From Bacteroidia bacterium (GTDB taxonomy: Bacteria; Bacteroidota; Bacteroidia; M30B66): a stretch of 50,579 nucleotides of DNA. Both the position numbers and the translations under genes were made by a program. Every line of letters starts with the position of its first letter. Positions within the stretch are counted from its first letter, which is position 1. This document shows, in pieces, positions 17,198-25,070 of the stretch. Location: NCBI GenBank assembly GCA_019695235.1, contig JAIBAI010000018.1, positions 1 through 50,579 of the forward strand, written 5' to 3'. Below the pieces are notes generated by a model. That model was not told where the DNA came from and searched no databases. It saw only the letters and a program-made list of their open reading frames with translations.

Positions 17198-18122
17198 TCA
17201 TCCTTCCGGGCTTTCTTAAATAGTTCTGCATATTTATCAGCAGAACGCTACCCAAGATGATGGCAAGTCCCAGAATTTGCCTGCTGCTGATATTTTCATC
17301 TGCAAGGAGCATTCCCATTAGAACTGCCACAATTGGATTTACGTAGGCATAGGTTCCAGCTCTTGCGGTAGGTTCAACCTGCAACAGCCAGACATAGGCG
17401 CTGAATCCGGCGATTGAACCGAAAAATATCAGGTAAATAAGCGACAGCCATGCCTGGCTACCAACATTTTCAAAGGTGAAATTGGCGATAGCGCCATTGC
17501 TTCCGGCAAGTAGAAGAAAAAACATGCCTGCAATTATCATTTGCCATGCAGTGGTAACACTAACCGAAGCATTTCCCGGATTGTATTTTGAGTATATCGA
17601 GCCAAGCGCCCATGATAAAGGGGCGAAGAGCAATAATGCAATTGAAGCCCAACTTACTGCTGTGCCTTCAATACGTGAAGGCATTTGTTCGCTCAACAGC
17701 AGCACAACTCCTCCGAAACCAATGAGAGTGCCTAAAATTACACCAGGACTTCTCAGGTTTGTTTTCCAGGCCGGTTTGTCGAATAAAACAAACCAAATAG
17801 GTGTCGCTGATACGATGATGGCAACCATTGCGCTTGAGATAAATTGCTCTACGTACATCACGATTCCGTTGCCTACAAAAAGCAGTAATAATCCACCTAT
17901 GCCGGCGCGAATAATTGTTTTACGGTCAAAAGCATATTCTCCTTTAAAGTAAACCCACAGGAGCATAATTATTCCGGCCATTAAAAACCGAATTGCACCC
18001 ATCATTGCAGGTGGGAACTCGTCAACAGCTTTTTGAATAAAAAAGTAGGTAGAACCCCAGATGATATAAACTGTGGCATAGGCTGTAACAATAAGCAGCT
18101 TTGAAGGTCGGGCAGTGGGCAT
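17178..18122 (-). CDS. EamA-family (DMT superfamily) small-molecule exporter
   Basis: The protein has 314 residues with about ten membrane helices arranged as two EamA repeats. The first opens with YATVYIIWGSTYFFIQKAV and PPAMMGAIRFLMAG, the typical proline-arginine motif. The second ends in TARAGTYAYVNPIVAVLMG followed by ILGLAIILGSVLLIN. Family members export amino acids, nucleotide precursors or other metabolites across the inner membrane. The substrate here is unknown. Its gene lies 20 bases after the YkgJ-like gene on the same strand, probably one transcript, and converges on tig with overlapping coding ends. Confidence 0.9.
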   Translation of the reverse strand: MPTARPSKLLIVTAYATVYIIWGSTYFFIQKAVDEFPPAMMGAIRFLMAGIIMLLWVYFKGEYAFDRKTIIRAGIGGLLLLFVGNGIVMYVEQFISSAMVAIIVSATPIWFVLFDKPAWKTNLRSPGVILGTLIGFGGVVLLLSEQMPSRIEGTAVSWASIALLLFAPLSWALGSIYSKYNPGNASVSVTTAWQMIIAGMFFLLLAGSNGAIANFTFENVGSQAWLSLIYLIFFGSIAGFSAYVWLLQVEPTARAGTYAYVNPIVAVLMGMLLADENISSRQILGLAIILGSVLLINMQNYLRKPGRMIKQSAR

Positions 18123-18142
18123 CAGAAAATTTCTAAGGCAAT

Positions 18143-18637
18143 TTATTTAGACATATTTTGCTCAAGGCTATCTAACATGAGCTGAACAGCAGGGCATATC
18201 AGGCTGTTTTTAAGGGTGAGGTCCATTAATTGGCGCACCTTTTTTCTATTGGTATGCGGGTAGGTTTTGCAGGCTACAGGGCGATGTGAATATATCCTGC
18301 AGGTGTTGTCAGGTTCGAGAAAAGCGCAGGGGCTTTGTTTTAGCACCCAGTCTGCCTCCTCGTCACGCATAAGATATTGCCCGATAAATGTTACTGGGCG
18401 CACTTTTAGATGCAGGGCAATGCGTTCAATATCCCGTTCGGTAAAAACAGGGCTGGTAGTTTTACAGCAATTGGCACACTGCAGGCAGTCGAACTCCTCG
18501 AAAACCGCTTCATGGGCATGATGAAAAAGCTGGTCAACCTTTTGATCTTTTTCAAGTTTCAGGCTGGTAGTGAGCTTTTTATAGATTTTCGACTTTTGTG
18601 TCGCTTTTGATTTAATTGAATCCGTAGAATAGTTCAC
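18143..18637 (-). CDS. YkgJ-type cysteine-cluster protein
   Basis: With a GTG start at 18637 the protein has 164 residues; a TTG at 18664 would add nine. The GTG is chosen because the N-terminal length then matches related proteins. The cysteine signature is clear: CLQCANCCKTTSP (CxxCxxCC), then SPCAFLEPDNTCRIYSHRPV and ACKTYP. These eight or so cysteines bind a metal centre, zinc or an iron-sulfur cluster, in the UPF0153/YkgJ family. The function of the family is not established. It is probably the first gene of an operon with the EamA exporter. Confidence 0.85.
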   Translation of the reverse strand: MNYSTDSIKSKATQKSKIYKKLTTSLKLEKDQKVDQLFHHAHEAVFEEFDCLQCANCCKTTSPVFTERDIERIALHLKVRPVTFIGQYLMRDEEADWVLKQSPCAFLEPDNTCRIYSHRPVACKTYPHTNRKKVRQLMDLTLKNSLICPAVQLMLDSLEQNMSK

Positions 18638-18670
18638 GTTGAAATGTTCACAAATAAACACCAAAAGTCC

Positions 18671-18701
18671 TTGCTGGTTTAGCCTGGTAAATTTATTTTT
18701 G
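18671..18701 (+). promoter_or_regulatory. Promoter of the M23/LysM peptidase gene
   Basis: TTG at 18671, 20 bases, then TATTTTTG at 18694-18701, an exact TAnnTTTG. Confidence 0.6.
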
Positions 18702-18712
18702 GAGCCAGAATA

Positions 18713-19633
18713 TTGACACCTTCACAGATTTTGATTCGGAAATCCCTCTTATTTATTTGCCTGGCAATGCTGGGCTATGCTTTTCCGGCAAAAGCATATA
18801 AGAAAGATCCTCCGGATACAATTCCACCCACTTTGAAAGGCTTTGATATCGAAGATGATTCGATGGCATTCGATGAGGGCTTTGAACAGCTAGAGGATAT
18901 TTCTGAATGTCTGATTCGAAACTGTGATATATACACTGTTTGGGATACCACCCGCATAAACCCTTATGGTGTTGATTTGCGGCAAAAGAAAGACACCACA
19001 CTATTAAAACTTGTAAGCGACGAGCATTGCGATTATTCGCATCCTGTTTGCGGCCAGGTAACTTCAGAATTTGGGTTTAGGAGGTACCGTTTTCATTACG
19101 GAATTGATATTAATTTAGAAACCGGCGACGCTGTTGTGGCGGCATTTGAAGGAACGGTCAGGGTTGCCAGGTACAGCCCTTCTTATGGTTATTATGTTAT
19201 TGTACGTCATTTAAATGGGCTGGAGACATTGTATGCACATTTGTCTTCGATTCATGTTACCTCGGGGCAGTATTTGCAAGCAGGAGATGTTTTAGGCCTT
19301 GGCGGGAATACAGGTCGTTCAAGAGGGTCGCATTTACATTTTGAAGTTCGTTTTCTTGGGCAGCAAATCAATCCACGCGATTTGATTTCATTTGAAGAAT
19401 ACACTTGTCTAAAGCCGGAGATTGAGATACACGCCAAACGCTTTGATTACCTAAGGGAAGCTGAAAAACAGAAAGCGGCACTTGCAGCACATAAATACTA
19501 TAAAATACGTAAAGGGGATACACTTGGCAAGATTGCCAAGAAGAACAAAACCACAGTAGCAAAGCTTTGCAAGCTGAATAAAATCAGCAAAAGAACTACC
19601 CTGCGCCCAGGGAAGAGTTTACGTGTTAGATAG
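18713..19633 (+). CDS. Secreted M23 peptidase with C-terminal LysM domain
   Basis: Up to 306 residues from TTG 18713; a TTG at 18731 would give the neater signal peptide MIRKSLLFICLAMLGYAFPA and fits the promoter better. The M23 domain (about 110-225) has the zinc ligands: HYGIDINLETGD (HxxxD) near 128, and HLHFEVRF near 208, the HxH motif. A LysM domain at the C-terminus (YYKIRKGDTLGKIAKKNK) binds peptidoglycan. The protein likely cuts peptide cross-links of the cell wall in the periplasm, or is a regulator of such cutting; the conserved ligands favour an active enzyme. The gene converges on the UMF1-type transporter with a 15-base overlap. Confidence 0.92.
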   Translation: MTPSQILIRKSLLFICLAMLGYAFPAKAYKKDPPDTIPPTLKGFDIEDDSMAFDEGFEQLEDISECLIRNCDIYTVWDTTRINPYGVDLRQKKDTTLLKLVSDEHCDYSHPVCGQVTSEFGFRRYRFHYGIDINLETGDAVVAAFEGTVRVARYSPSYGYYVIVRHLNGLETLYAHLSSIHVTSGQYLQAGDVLGLGGNTGRSRGSHLHFEVRFLGQQINPRDLISFEEYTCLKPEIEIHAKRFDYLREAEKQKAALAAHKYYKIRKGDTLGKIAKKNKTTVAKLCKLNKISKRTTLRPGKSLRVR

Positions 19634-20929
19634 ATACTTTTTCGCTTTGGTTTTCCCGAGCCAGACGAGTGTCAGATAGCCTCCGGCAAAAAAAACTCCC
19701 AGTAAAACGATTGCTATACGCATAGAGCCTGTGAGTGTTTCCATCAATCCGAAGAGAAAAGTTCCACTCACTACTGCTAACTTTTCAGTTACATCGTAAA
19801 AACTGAAATACGATGTATGGTCGTTTGTTTTTGGAAGTAATTTGGTGTAGGTTGAGCGGGTTAGCGCCTGAATGGCACCCATCACAAGCCCCACAAAGGC
19901 AGCAAGCGCGATAAATGTAACAGCGCTGTGTACATATAATGCCGCCATGCAAATGAGCACCCAAATGAAAACACCGATTTTCAATGCGTTGAGGTTCCCC
20001 ATGCGTTTTGATATCCGGGCAAAAAGCAGTGAGCCTACAATCCCCAGCACCTGAATGAGCAGAATGGTAGGTATTAAAATGGTATCGGGCAAACCAATTT
20101 CTTTTTTTGCAAAATTAGCTGCCATGTACATGATGGTTAGCACCGACATAATTACAAGGAAGAACCCGAGTAAAAATATTTGGAGATAAGGTATTTTCCT
20201 GAACTCATTCCAAACCTTTACCAGTTCTCTGTACCCGTTTAACAGAGGGTATTCTGCATGTTTTCGGCTGTTCAGTTTTCCAGGTAGGGCACTGAACGGA
20301 ATCAAAGCAAAGGTACCCCACCAGATACCCACACTCACAAAGCTCAACCGGGCTGCCATAGCCTTGTTCGCTATTCCGAAAAATGCAGGTTGCAGCAGCA
20401 TGGCTATATTGATTAGCAACAAAATCATCGCACCTGTATAGCCCAGTGCAAAGCCGCGGGCAGAAATACGGTCTTCATCGCCGGGCAATGCTATTTCAGG
20501 AAGCCAGGCATTGTAAAATACCAAGCCGCCGGTATAGCCCACACTTGCCATTGCGAAGGCCAGGATGCCCAATTCGAGATGTTGTTCATCAAAAAAGTAC
20601 AACAACATACATCCACTGACCCCTAAAACGGTGAACAATTGCATAAACAGTTTTCTCCGGCCTGTATAATCTGCTACAGAAGACAATAGGGGTGAGAGGC
20701 AGGCTACTAACAGGAAGGAAGCTGAAACTGTCCATGCGTAAAGGCTCGTATTTATTACCTGATAGCCAAAGAAAGAGACAATCCCGCTACCGCCTCCTTT
20801 CGTTACAGTGGCGAAATAAGCAGGTAAAATGGCGGAGGTAATGCTGAGTTGAAATGCTGAGTTTGCCCAGTCAAAGAATGTCCAGGCCCTAATGATACGC
20901 TTATTGCCTCTCAGCGAATCTTGTTGCAA
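19619..20929 (-). CDS. MFS transporter, UMF1/Atg22-like
   Basis: The protein has 436 residues with about twelve membrane helices. The N-terminal signature AWTFFDWANSAFQLSI (DWANSAF) is diagnostic of the UMF1 family related to yeast Atg22. The SSVADYTGRRKLFMQLF loop between helices 2 and 3 matches the MFS loop motif. Atg22 is a vacuolar amino-acid effluxer; the bacterial substrate is unknown. A TTG start at 20929 is assumed because no ATG lies before the first helix. It overlaps the M23 gene by 15 bases tail to tail. Confidence 0.9.
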   Translation of the reverse strand: MQQDSLRGNKRIIRAWTFFDWANSAFQLSITSAILPAYFATVTKGGGSGIVSFFGYQVINTSLYAWTVSASFLLVACLSPLLSSVADYTGRRKLFMQLFTVLGVSGCMLLYFFDEQHLELGILAFAMASVGYTGGLVFYNAWLPEIALPGDEDRISARGFALGYTGAMILLLINIAMLLQPAFFGIANKAMAARLSFVSVGIWWGTFALIPFSALPGKLNSRKHAEYPLLNGYRELVKVWNEFRKIPYLQIFLLGFFLVIMSVLTIMYMAANFAKKEIGLPDTILIPTILLIQVLGIVGSLLFARISKRMGNLNALKIGVFIWVLICMAALYVHSAVTFIALAAFVGLVMGAIQALTRSTYTKLLPKTNDHTSYFSFYDVTEKLAVVSGTFLFGLMETLTGSMRIAIVLLGVFFAGGYLTLVWLGKTKAKKYLSNT

Positions 20930-20977
20930 ATGCTCAGATTTTTTTAAAAGGTTTTATGTGATGAAACGGGAGCGGTT

Positions 20978-21577
20978 TTATTTTCGCTTTGCTAATTCAT
21001 CACGAATTTTGCCTGCTCTTTCATAGGCCTCATCTTCTATCGCGCTTCTTAGTTGCTCCTTAAGGTCTTCGGTAGAAACCCGGCTGAGGTCATTGCTGCT
21101 TGAACTTGTATCTTCAGTGGGTTCAGGCAGGGCGTTTCCAAGTGCTTTTTCAACACTGCCCTCGCCTTCCATTAAAACCCCGGCAGAGCTGAGGATGAAA
21201 TCATACGTGTAAATCGGGCAGTTGAATCTGACTGCCAGCGCAATAGCATCACTGGTACGTGCATCTACCTCCACTTCATTTGCCCCATTCAGTTTACATA
21301 TAAGTTTTGCGTAGAAAATGCCTGCATCAAGATTGTAAATAACAACCTCGGTCATGGTTATCATAAAGGCCTCCGCGAATGATTTGAAGAGGTCATGGGT
21401 AAGCGGCCGGTCGGGTTGCATTTTTTCAAGCTCAATGGCAATTGCCTGTGCTTCAAACCCTCCGATAATAATAGGTAACCTCCGGTTGCCGGTAGCCTCG
21501 CTTAGAACCAGTGCATAAGCCCCGCTTTGGGTCTGACTGTATGATAAGCCGGAAATTTCGAGTTTAATTTTCTTCAT
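20978..21577 (-). CDS. Bifunctional nuclease-family protein (DUF151) with C-terminal UVR motif
   Basis: The protein has 199 residues. The first ~135 form the DUF151/BFN domain (LPIIIGGFEAQAIAIELE near 34, VDARTSDAIALAVRFNCPIY near 105). A Ser-rich linker is followed by a UvrB/UvrC-type helical hairpin (LKEQLRSAIEDEAYERAGKI). The domain was named for DNase and RNase activity reported for plant and mycobacterial relatives. The fusion with a UVR motif is common in Bacteroidota. The UVR motif mediates protein contacts in UvrB and UvrC. A link to nucleic-acid quality control is inference. It lies upstream of the UMF1 gene, separated by 48 bases. Confidence 0.9.
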   Translation of the reverse strand: MKKIKLEISGLSYSQTQSGAYALVLSEATGNRRLPIIIGGFEAQAIAIELEKMQPDRPLTHDLFKSFAEAFMITMTEVVIYNLDAGIFYAKLICKLNGANEVEVDARTSDAIALAVRFNCPIYTYDFILSSAGVLMEGEGSVEKALGNALPEPTEDTSSSSNDLSRVSTEDLKEQLRSAIEDEAYERAGKIRDELAKRK

Positions 21578-21623
21578 TATTAGCTCGCCTGAAAATACAA
21601 AAATTCCGGAAAAAAATCAAGTG

Positions 21624-22601
21624 TTAATTAGCTGATTTTAACTTTTTTATTGCAGCAGTTAATTTGGGTACAATTTCAAATGCATCGCCAACAATTCCGT
21701 AGTCAGCTGCTTTGAAGAAAGGAGCTTCGGGGTCTTTGTTGATAACCACAATCACTTTTGAACCGTTTACCCCGGCAAGGTGTTGAATAGCACCTGAAAT
21801 ACCAATGGCTATATATAGGTTAGGCCGGATAGCCAAACCTGTTTGCCCTACATGTTCATGATGCGGACGCCAGCCGATATCAGACACCGGGCGTGAACAT
21901 GCAGTTGCAGCGCCAAGTACGCCTGCCAGTTCTTCAATCATGCCCCAATTTTCAGGTCCTTTGAGGCCACGACCAGCCGAAACAACAAGCTCAGCTTCGG
22001 GCAAAGAAATTTCGCCATCACGCTCGGTATGCTCGTAACGGCTGCTTGTTTGCGGCTTATATCCATCAGCAGAACCACTAAAGGCTTCTACCTCAGCTGT
22101 ACCCTGGCTAAGCACCGGGCTAACCGAGTTGGGCATCAGGCTGATAATTTTTACAGGGGTAGTAATGGCTATAGCGGCCATTGCTTTCCCGGAGTATACG
22201 TTTTTTTGAACTACAAATCCTTCACTCAAGTCAGGCAGGGCAGTGGCTCCTGAAACCAGCCCTGCGCGAAGCCTGGCCGACAATCGTGGGGCGACAGCTT
22301 TCCCAAGGTTATCATGTGTGAAGAGCACTACTGAACTTTGTGTTGAGGCTACAACATCGGCAATCAAAGCAGTATATGCACCTGAATCGGGGTGTTGAAA
22401 GTTGGGATGGTCTACTTTTATCACTTTCGCTGCGCCATAGTTTCCGGCAAGGGCAAGCTGAGCATCTGCTGCCGTGCCAATAGCAAGCACTATGGCATTC
22501 ATCTCTAACTTAGAAGCGATACGGCTGCCATAAGAGATGGCTTCGAGTGAGGACTTACGAAAAGCTCCTTTTGCAATTTCTGCAACAATAAGTACTGACA
22601 T
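21624..22601 (-). CDS. etfA: Electron transfer flavoprotein, alpha subunit
   Basis: With ATG at 22601 the protein has 325 residues; the frame extends to 22643 but that would overlap etfB. The C-terminal FAD domain carries the family signature LYIAIGISGAIQHLAG near 255-270 and VVINKDPEAPFFKAADYG near 285. The conserved arginine-glycine ELVVSAGRGLKGPENW lies near 200. With EtfB it carries electrons from acyl-CoA dehydrogenases to the quinone pool. The start is four bases after the etfB stop, so they are co-transcribed and probably translated together. Confidence 0.95.
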   Translation of the reverse strand: MSVLIVAEIAKGAFRKSSLEAISYGSRIASKLEMNAIVLAIGTAADAQLALAGNYGAAKVIKVDHPNFQHPDSGAYTALIADVVASTQSSVVLFTHDNLGKAVAPRLSARLRAGLVSGATALPDLSEGFVVQKNVYSGKAMAAIAITTPVKIISLMPNSVSPVLSQGTAEVEAFSGSADGYKPQTSSRYEHTERDGEISLPEAELVVSAGRGLKGPENWGMIEELAGVLGAATACSRPVSDIGWRPHHEHVGQTGLAIRPNLYIAIGISGAIQHLAGVNGSKVIVVINKDPEAPFFKAADYGIVGDAFEIVPKLTAAIKKLKSAN

Positions 22602-22605
22602 GGTA

Positions 22606-23343
22606 TTAAATGACTTTGGCTTCGTTATGAAGCAGTTCAACAAGTTGTTCTACATTTTCAGGGTCAATCAGCTTCACCGATGATTTGGGTGCAGGCAAAC
22701 TGAACTTTTTAATTTGAACCAGCGCAGGCGCATTGCCGGCAGCTACTTCGATGGGTTTGGTACGTGCAGCCATAATGCCCCGCATATTTGGGATTCTTGC
22801 TTCGGCCATACCTTTTGCGGCACTAATTACGCAGGGCAGGGGGGCGGTAACGATTTCAAGACCTCCCTCGGCAGCAGTTTCAAGAACCACTTTGCCCTCT
22901 GAAAGGTCTAATTTCGACGCAAGCGATACGAAAGGCAAGCCCAAAAGCTCTGCTAACATGCCGCCTACTTCAGAACCATTGTAATCTATGGTTTCTTTGC
23001 CGGTTAAAATCAAATCGTAGCCTTTGTCTTTTGCGTATTCAGCAATGGCCGAGGCTACTCCAAATGAATCGCTTGGTTCAGCGTCAATCCTGATGGCATC
23101 GTCTGCTCCAATTGCCAGCACTTTCCGGATAACTGTTTCGAGCGCCGGGCCACCAACTGAAATGGCGCTCACATGGCCGCCAAGACTTTCTTTTATTTCA
23201 AGTGCTCTTACCAAAGCGTACCATTCATCGTAAGGATTTACAATGAACTGTACTTTGTCGTCGTTAAAACGTGTATCATTATCTATGAACGATATTTTTG
23301 AGGTTGTGTCAGGAGCCTGACTTATACAAACGAGAATTTTCAT
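22606..23343 (-). CDS. etfB: Electron transfer flavoprotein, beta subunit
   Basis: The protein has 245 residues, the usual length. It opens with MKILVCISQAPDTTSKISF, has the AMP-binding/ETF fold with VNPYDEWYALVRALEIKE near 35-52, and the ETF beta signature around LPCVISAAKGMAEARIPNMR near 165-185. It binds AMP and provides the docking face for dehydrogenases (the recognition loop lies in this region in homologues). It is the first gene of etfBA and has a perfect TAnnTTTG element 18 bases before its start codon. Confidence 0.95.
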   Translation of the reverse strand: MKILVCISQAPDTTSKISFIDNDTRFNDDKVQFIVNPYDEWYALVRALEIKESLGGHVSAISVGGPALETVIRKVLAIGADDAIRIDAEPSDSFGVASAIAEYAKDKGYDLILTGKETIDYNGSEVGGMLAELLGLPFVSLASKLDLSEGKVVLETAAEGGLEIVTAPLPCVISAAKGMAEARIPNMRGIMAARTKPIEVAAGNAPALVQIKKFSLPAPKSSVKLIDPENVEQLVELLHNEAKVI

Positions 23344-23360
23344 GGCTTCAAATCGGGCTG

Positions 23361-23368
23361 CAAAGGTA
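23361..23368 (-). promoter_or_regulatory. etfB: -7 element of the etfBA operon
   Basis: On the minus strand TACCTTTG, an exact TAnnTTTG, lies 17 bases before the etfB ATG. No clear -33 box is visible. Confidence 0.55.
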
Positions 23369-23468
23369 GAAAAATTCCTTGCTTTTTGGCCGGATATTCG
23401 TGTAAGAATTGCCGGATAAATAGGTGCTATTGACGAAACAAAACCTTGAAAACACAGTAATAATAAGG

Positions 23469-23672
23469 GTGAAAAAGAAAATCAAATATTCCGAAACGCC
23501 AAAACAACTTGAATTTAATCAGGTTTGTGAAGGCAGTCTCTCAATTCAGGGACACAGGCAAGCGAATGTTTCAGCAGAAAATTGCCTTGATAAAAAGCAA
23601 ATAGATTTATTAAATGAGTTGAATATCAGGGTGGAAGAACTTTGGTATGCCATTAATACGCCAAAAGCGTAA
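23469..23672 (+). CDS. Small hypothetical protein (about 67 residues)
   Basis: The frame is open from GTG 23424 (82 codons), but a second GTG at 23469 gives a more natural N-terminus, [16 protein letters not shown]. The composition is protein-like: mixed charge, a predicted C-terminal helix ([20 protein letters not shown]), and no low complexity. No family is recognised. It lies between the divergent etfB promoter and the tRNA-Ser gene and has no obvious partner. The alternative is chance open frame, since both starts are GTG and no strong ribosome site is present. Confidence 0.45.
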   Translation: MKKKIKYSETPKQLEFNQVCEGSLSIQGHRQANVSAENCLDKKQIDLLNELNIRVEELWYAINTPKA

Positions 23673-23702
23673 AATTTTTATTTCGCATTCATTTCTGATT
23701 AT

Positions 23703-23710
23703 TACTTTTG
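23703..23710 (+). promoter_or_regulatory. -7 element of tRNA-Ser
   Basis: TACTTTTG, an exact TAnnTTTG, ends 5 bases before the mature tRNA 5' end, so transcription may begin at or next to the first tRNA base. Confidence 0.65.
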
Positions 23711-23715
23711 CCCCC

Positions 23716-23801
<86 letters not shown>

Positions 23802-23806
23802 TCCAC

Positions 23807-23843
23807 GCCCCCGTTTCACAAAGTGAAACGGGGGCGTTTCATT
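23807..23843 (+). terminator. tRNA-Ser terminator
   Basis: A perfect 13-bp GC-rich stem (GCCCCCGTTTCAC with its complement, 23807-23835) with a 3-base loop is followed by GTTTCATTTT. Confidence 0.85.
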
Positions 23844-24003
23844 TTCTTGTAGTGCGCCATACATGAAGATAGCTAGCTAGCATGGGCTTGTTTGAAGAGC
23901 TGATGCGTTCGACTCCTTTATGATAACTCCGACCTGAGTATTTGTCAAGGCCCGACTTGATACAATAAAGCATTGGCAAAACCTTAAGGGTAAATTCTAT
24001 ACA

Positions 24004-24948
24004 TTGCATGGCTTGAAATCTTTCATCGCAGTCATATTTTTGGGCTTAACCTGCTTGTCAACGGTTCATGCCCGGTCGGGGCCAGTTGTTGCTGATACAG
24101 GTAAACAAGTCCGCTTGTGGAATGAGAAAGAGGCCGCCGGTTTTTACACAGGTACAGGGCTGGTTTTTGCAGGCAGCATGGCCGTGCTTTATTATGCATG
24201 GTATCGTCATGACAACGCCGGGCGGTTTCGATTCTTTAATGATCTTAATGCATGGAGGGGGATGGATAAAATGGGTCATTTCACCAGCACATGGTGGGCA
24301 TGTCAGTGGGTGTATGAAGCAAGCCAGCCTTTAAACATTCCGGCCCGGCAAAAGCTAATATTGTCAATAGGTATTCCTGTGCTTTTTATGAGTACCGTTG
24401 AGGTTTTTGATGGGTTCTCACAAGGGTATGGTTTTTCGGTTCCGGATATGGTGGCAAATGGAGTAGGGGCAAGCTTGTTTTTTGTTCAGCAACATTTTTG
24501 GCAACGTCAGGATTTTGTGATAAAAGCATCATTTCACGAAAATCATTTGTATAAATTGCGCCCCGAGCTTTTAGGAGCAGGCGTACCTGAAACCTGGCTC
24601 AAGAATTATAACGGACAAACCATTTGGATGAGTTACCCTTTAAACAAACTGATTCCGGTGAACACAGCTATACCTGATTGGCTTTGCCTTTCGGCAGGTA
24701 TTGGCGCCGGTGGTCTGCTTGGTTCAGAGAGTAACACCTGGAGCAGTAAGGGGCAGCTGGTTTCATATAATCAGGTGCAGCGCTATTCAAGGTATTTGCT
24801 CTCATTTGATATTGACCTGTGCAAGTTACCCTTGAAAGGTCGTTTCTGGTCAATGTTTACCAGCACTTTCCGTTGGGTAAAACTTCCTTTTCCGGCAATT
24901 GAGTATTCAGGCATACGCAAATGGCAGGTTCATCCGTTCTACTGGTAA
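24004..24948 (+). CDS. DUF2279 protein, predicted periplasmic/envelope
   Basis: Up to 314 residues; the TTG at 24013 would give a cleaner signal peptide (MKSFIAVIFLGLTCLSTVHA) than the TTG at 24004. The DUF2279 (YfiM-like) core covers about 40-170: AVLYYAWYRHDN, then WRGMDKMGHFTSTWWACQWV with conserved His and Trp, and EVFDGFSQGYGFSVPDMVAN with conserved acidic residues, between hydrophobic helices. The rest (170-314) is strand-like with Trp and Tyr and ends QVHPFYW. The family is common in Bacteroidota and of unknown function. The 168 bases before it, after the tRNA-Ser terminator, show only a short GCTAGCTAGC palindrome. Confidence 0.8.
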   Translation: MHGLKSFIAVIFLGLTCLSTVHARSGPVVADTGKQVRLWNEKEAAGFYTGTGLVFAGSMAVLYYAWYRHDNAGRFRFFNDLNAWRGMDKMGHFTSTWWACQWVYEASQPLNIPARQKLILSIGIPVLFMSTVEVFDGFSQGYGFSVPDMVANGVGASLFFVQQHFWQRQDFVIKASFHENHLYKLRPELLGAGVPETWLKNYNGQTIWMSYPLNKLIPVNTAIPDWLCLSAGIGAGGLLGSESNTWSSKGQLVSYNQVQRYSRYLLSFDIDLCKLPLKGRFWSMFTSTFRWVKLPFPAIEYSGIRKWQVHPFYW

Positions 24949-25009
24949 CGAATTCGATAAAGAAAGCAAATTTGAAGAGCCTGGAGTGTAAAAATTATCT
25001 TAAACGCAT

Positions 25010-25026
25010 GTATAGCAATACTATAC
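25010..25026. promoter_or_regulatory. Inverted repeat upstream of the T9SS type B gene, possible operator
   Basis: GTATAG, 5 bases, CTATAC forms a perfect 6-bp inverted repeat ending 7 bases before the -7 element at 25034. This is where a repressor could block the polymerase. No regulator gene is adjacent. Confidence 0.3.
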
Positions 25027-25033
25027 AAATCAC

Positions 25034-25041
25034 TAACTTTG
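25034..25041 (+). promoter_or_regulatory. -7 element of the T9SS type B cargo gene
   Basis: TAACTTTG, an exact TAnnTTTG, lies 29 bases before the ATG at 25071 and supports that start over upstream in-frame codons. Confidence 0.6.
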
Positions 25042-25070
25042 TAAAATTGCCCAAAGCATATAACTATAAT

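Noticed and set aside
17476-17952. 158-codon plus-strand frame
   Set aside because: It is antisense to the EamA exporter, which has clear helices and family motifs.
24921-25070. Fifty-codon extension of the SprB-like cargo gene
   Set aside because: It overlaps the end of the DUF2279 gene and lies upstream of the exact -7 box; the signal peptide starts at 25071.
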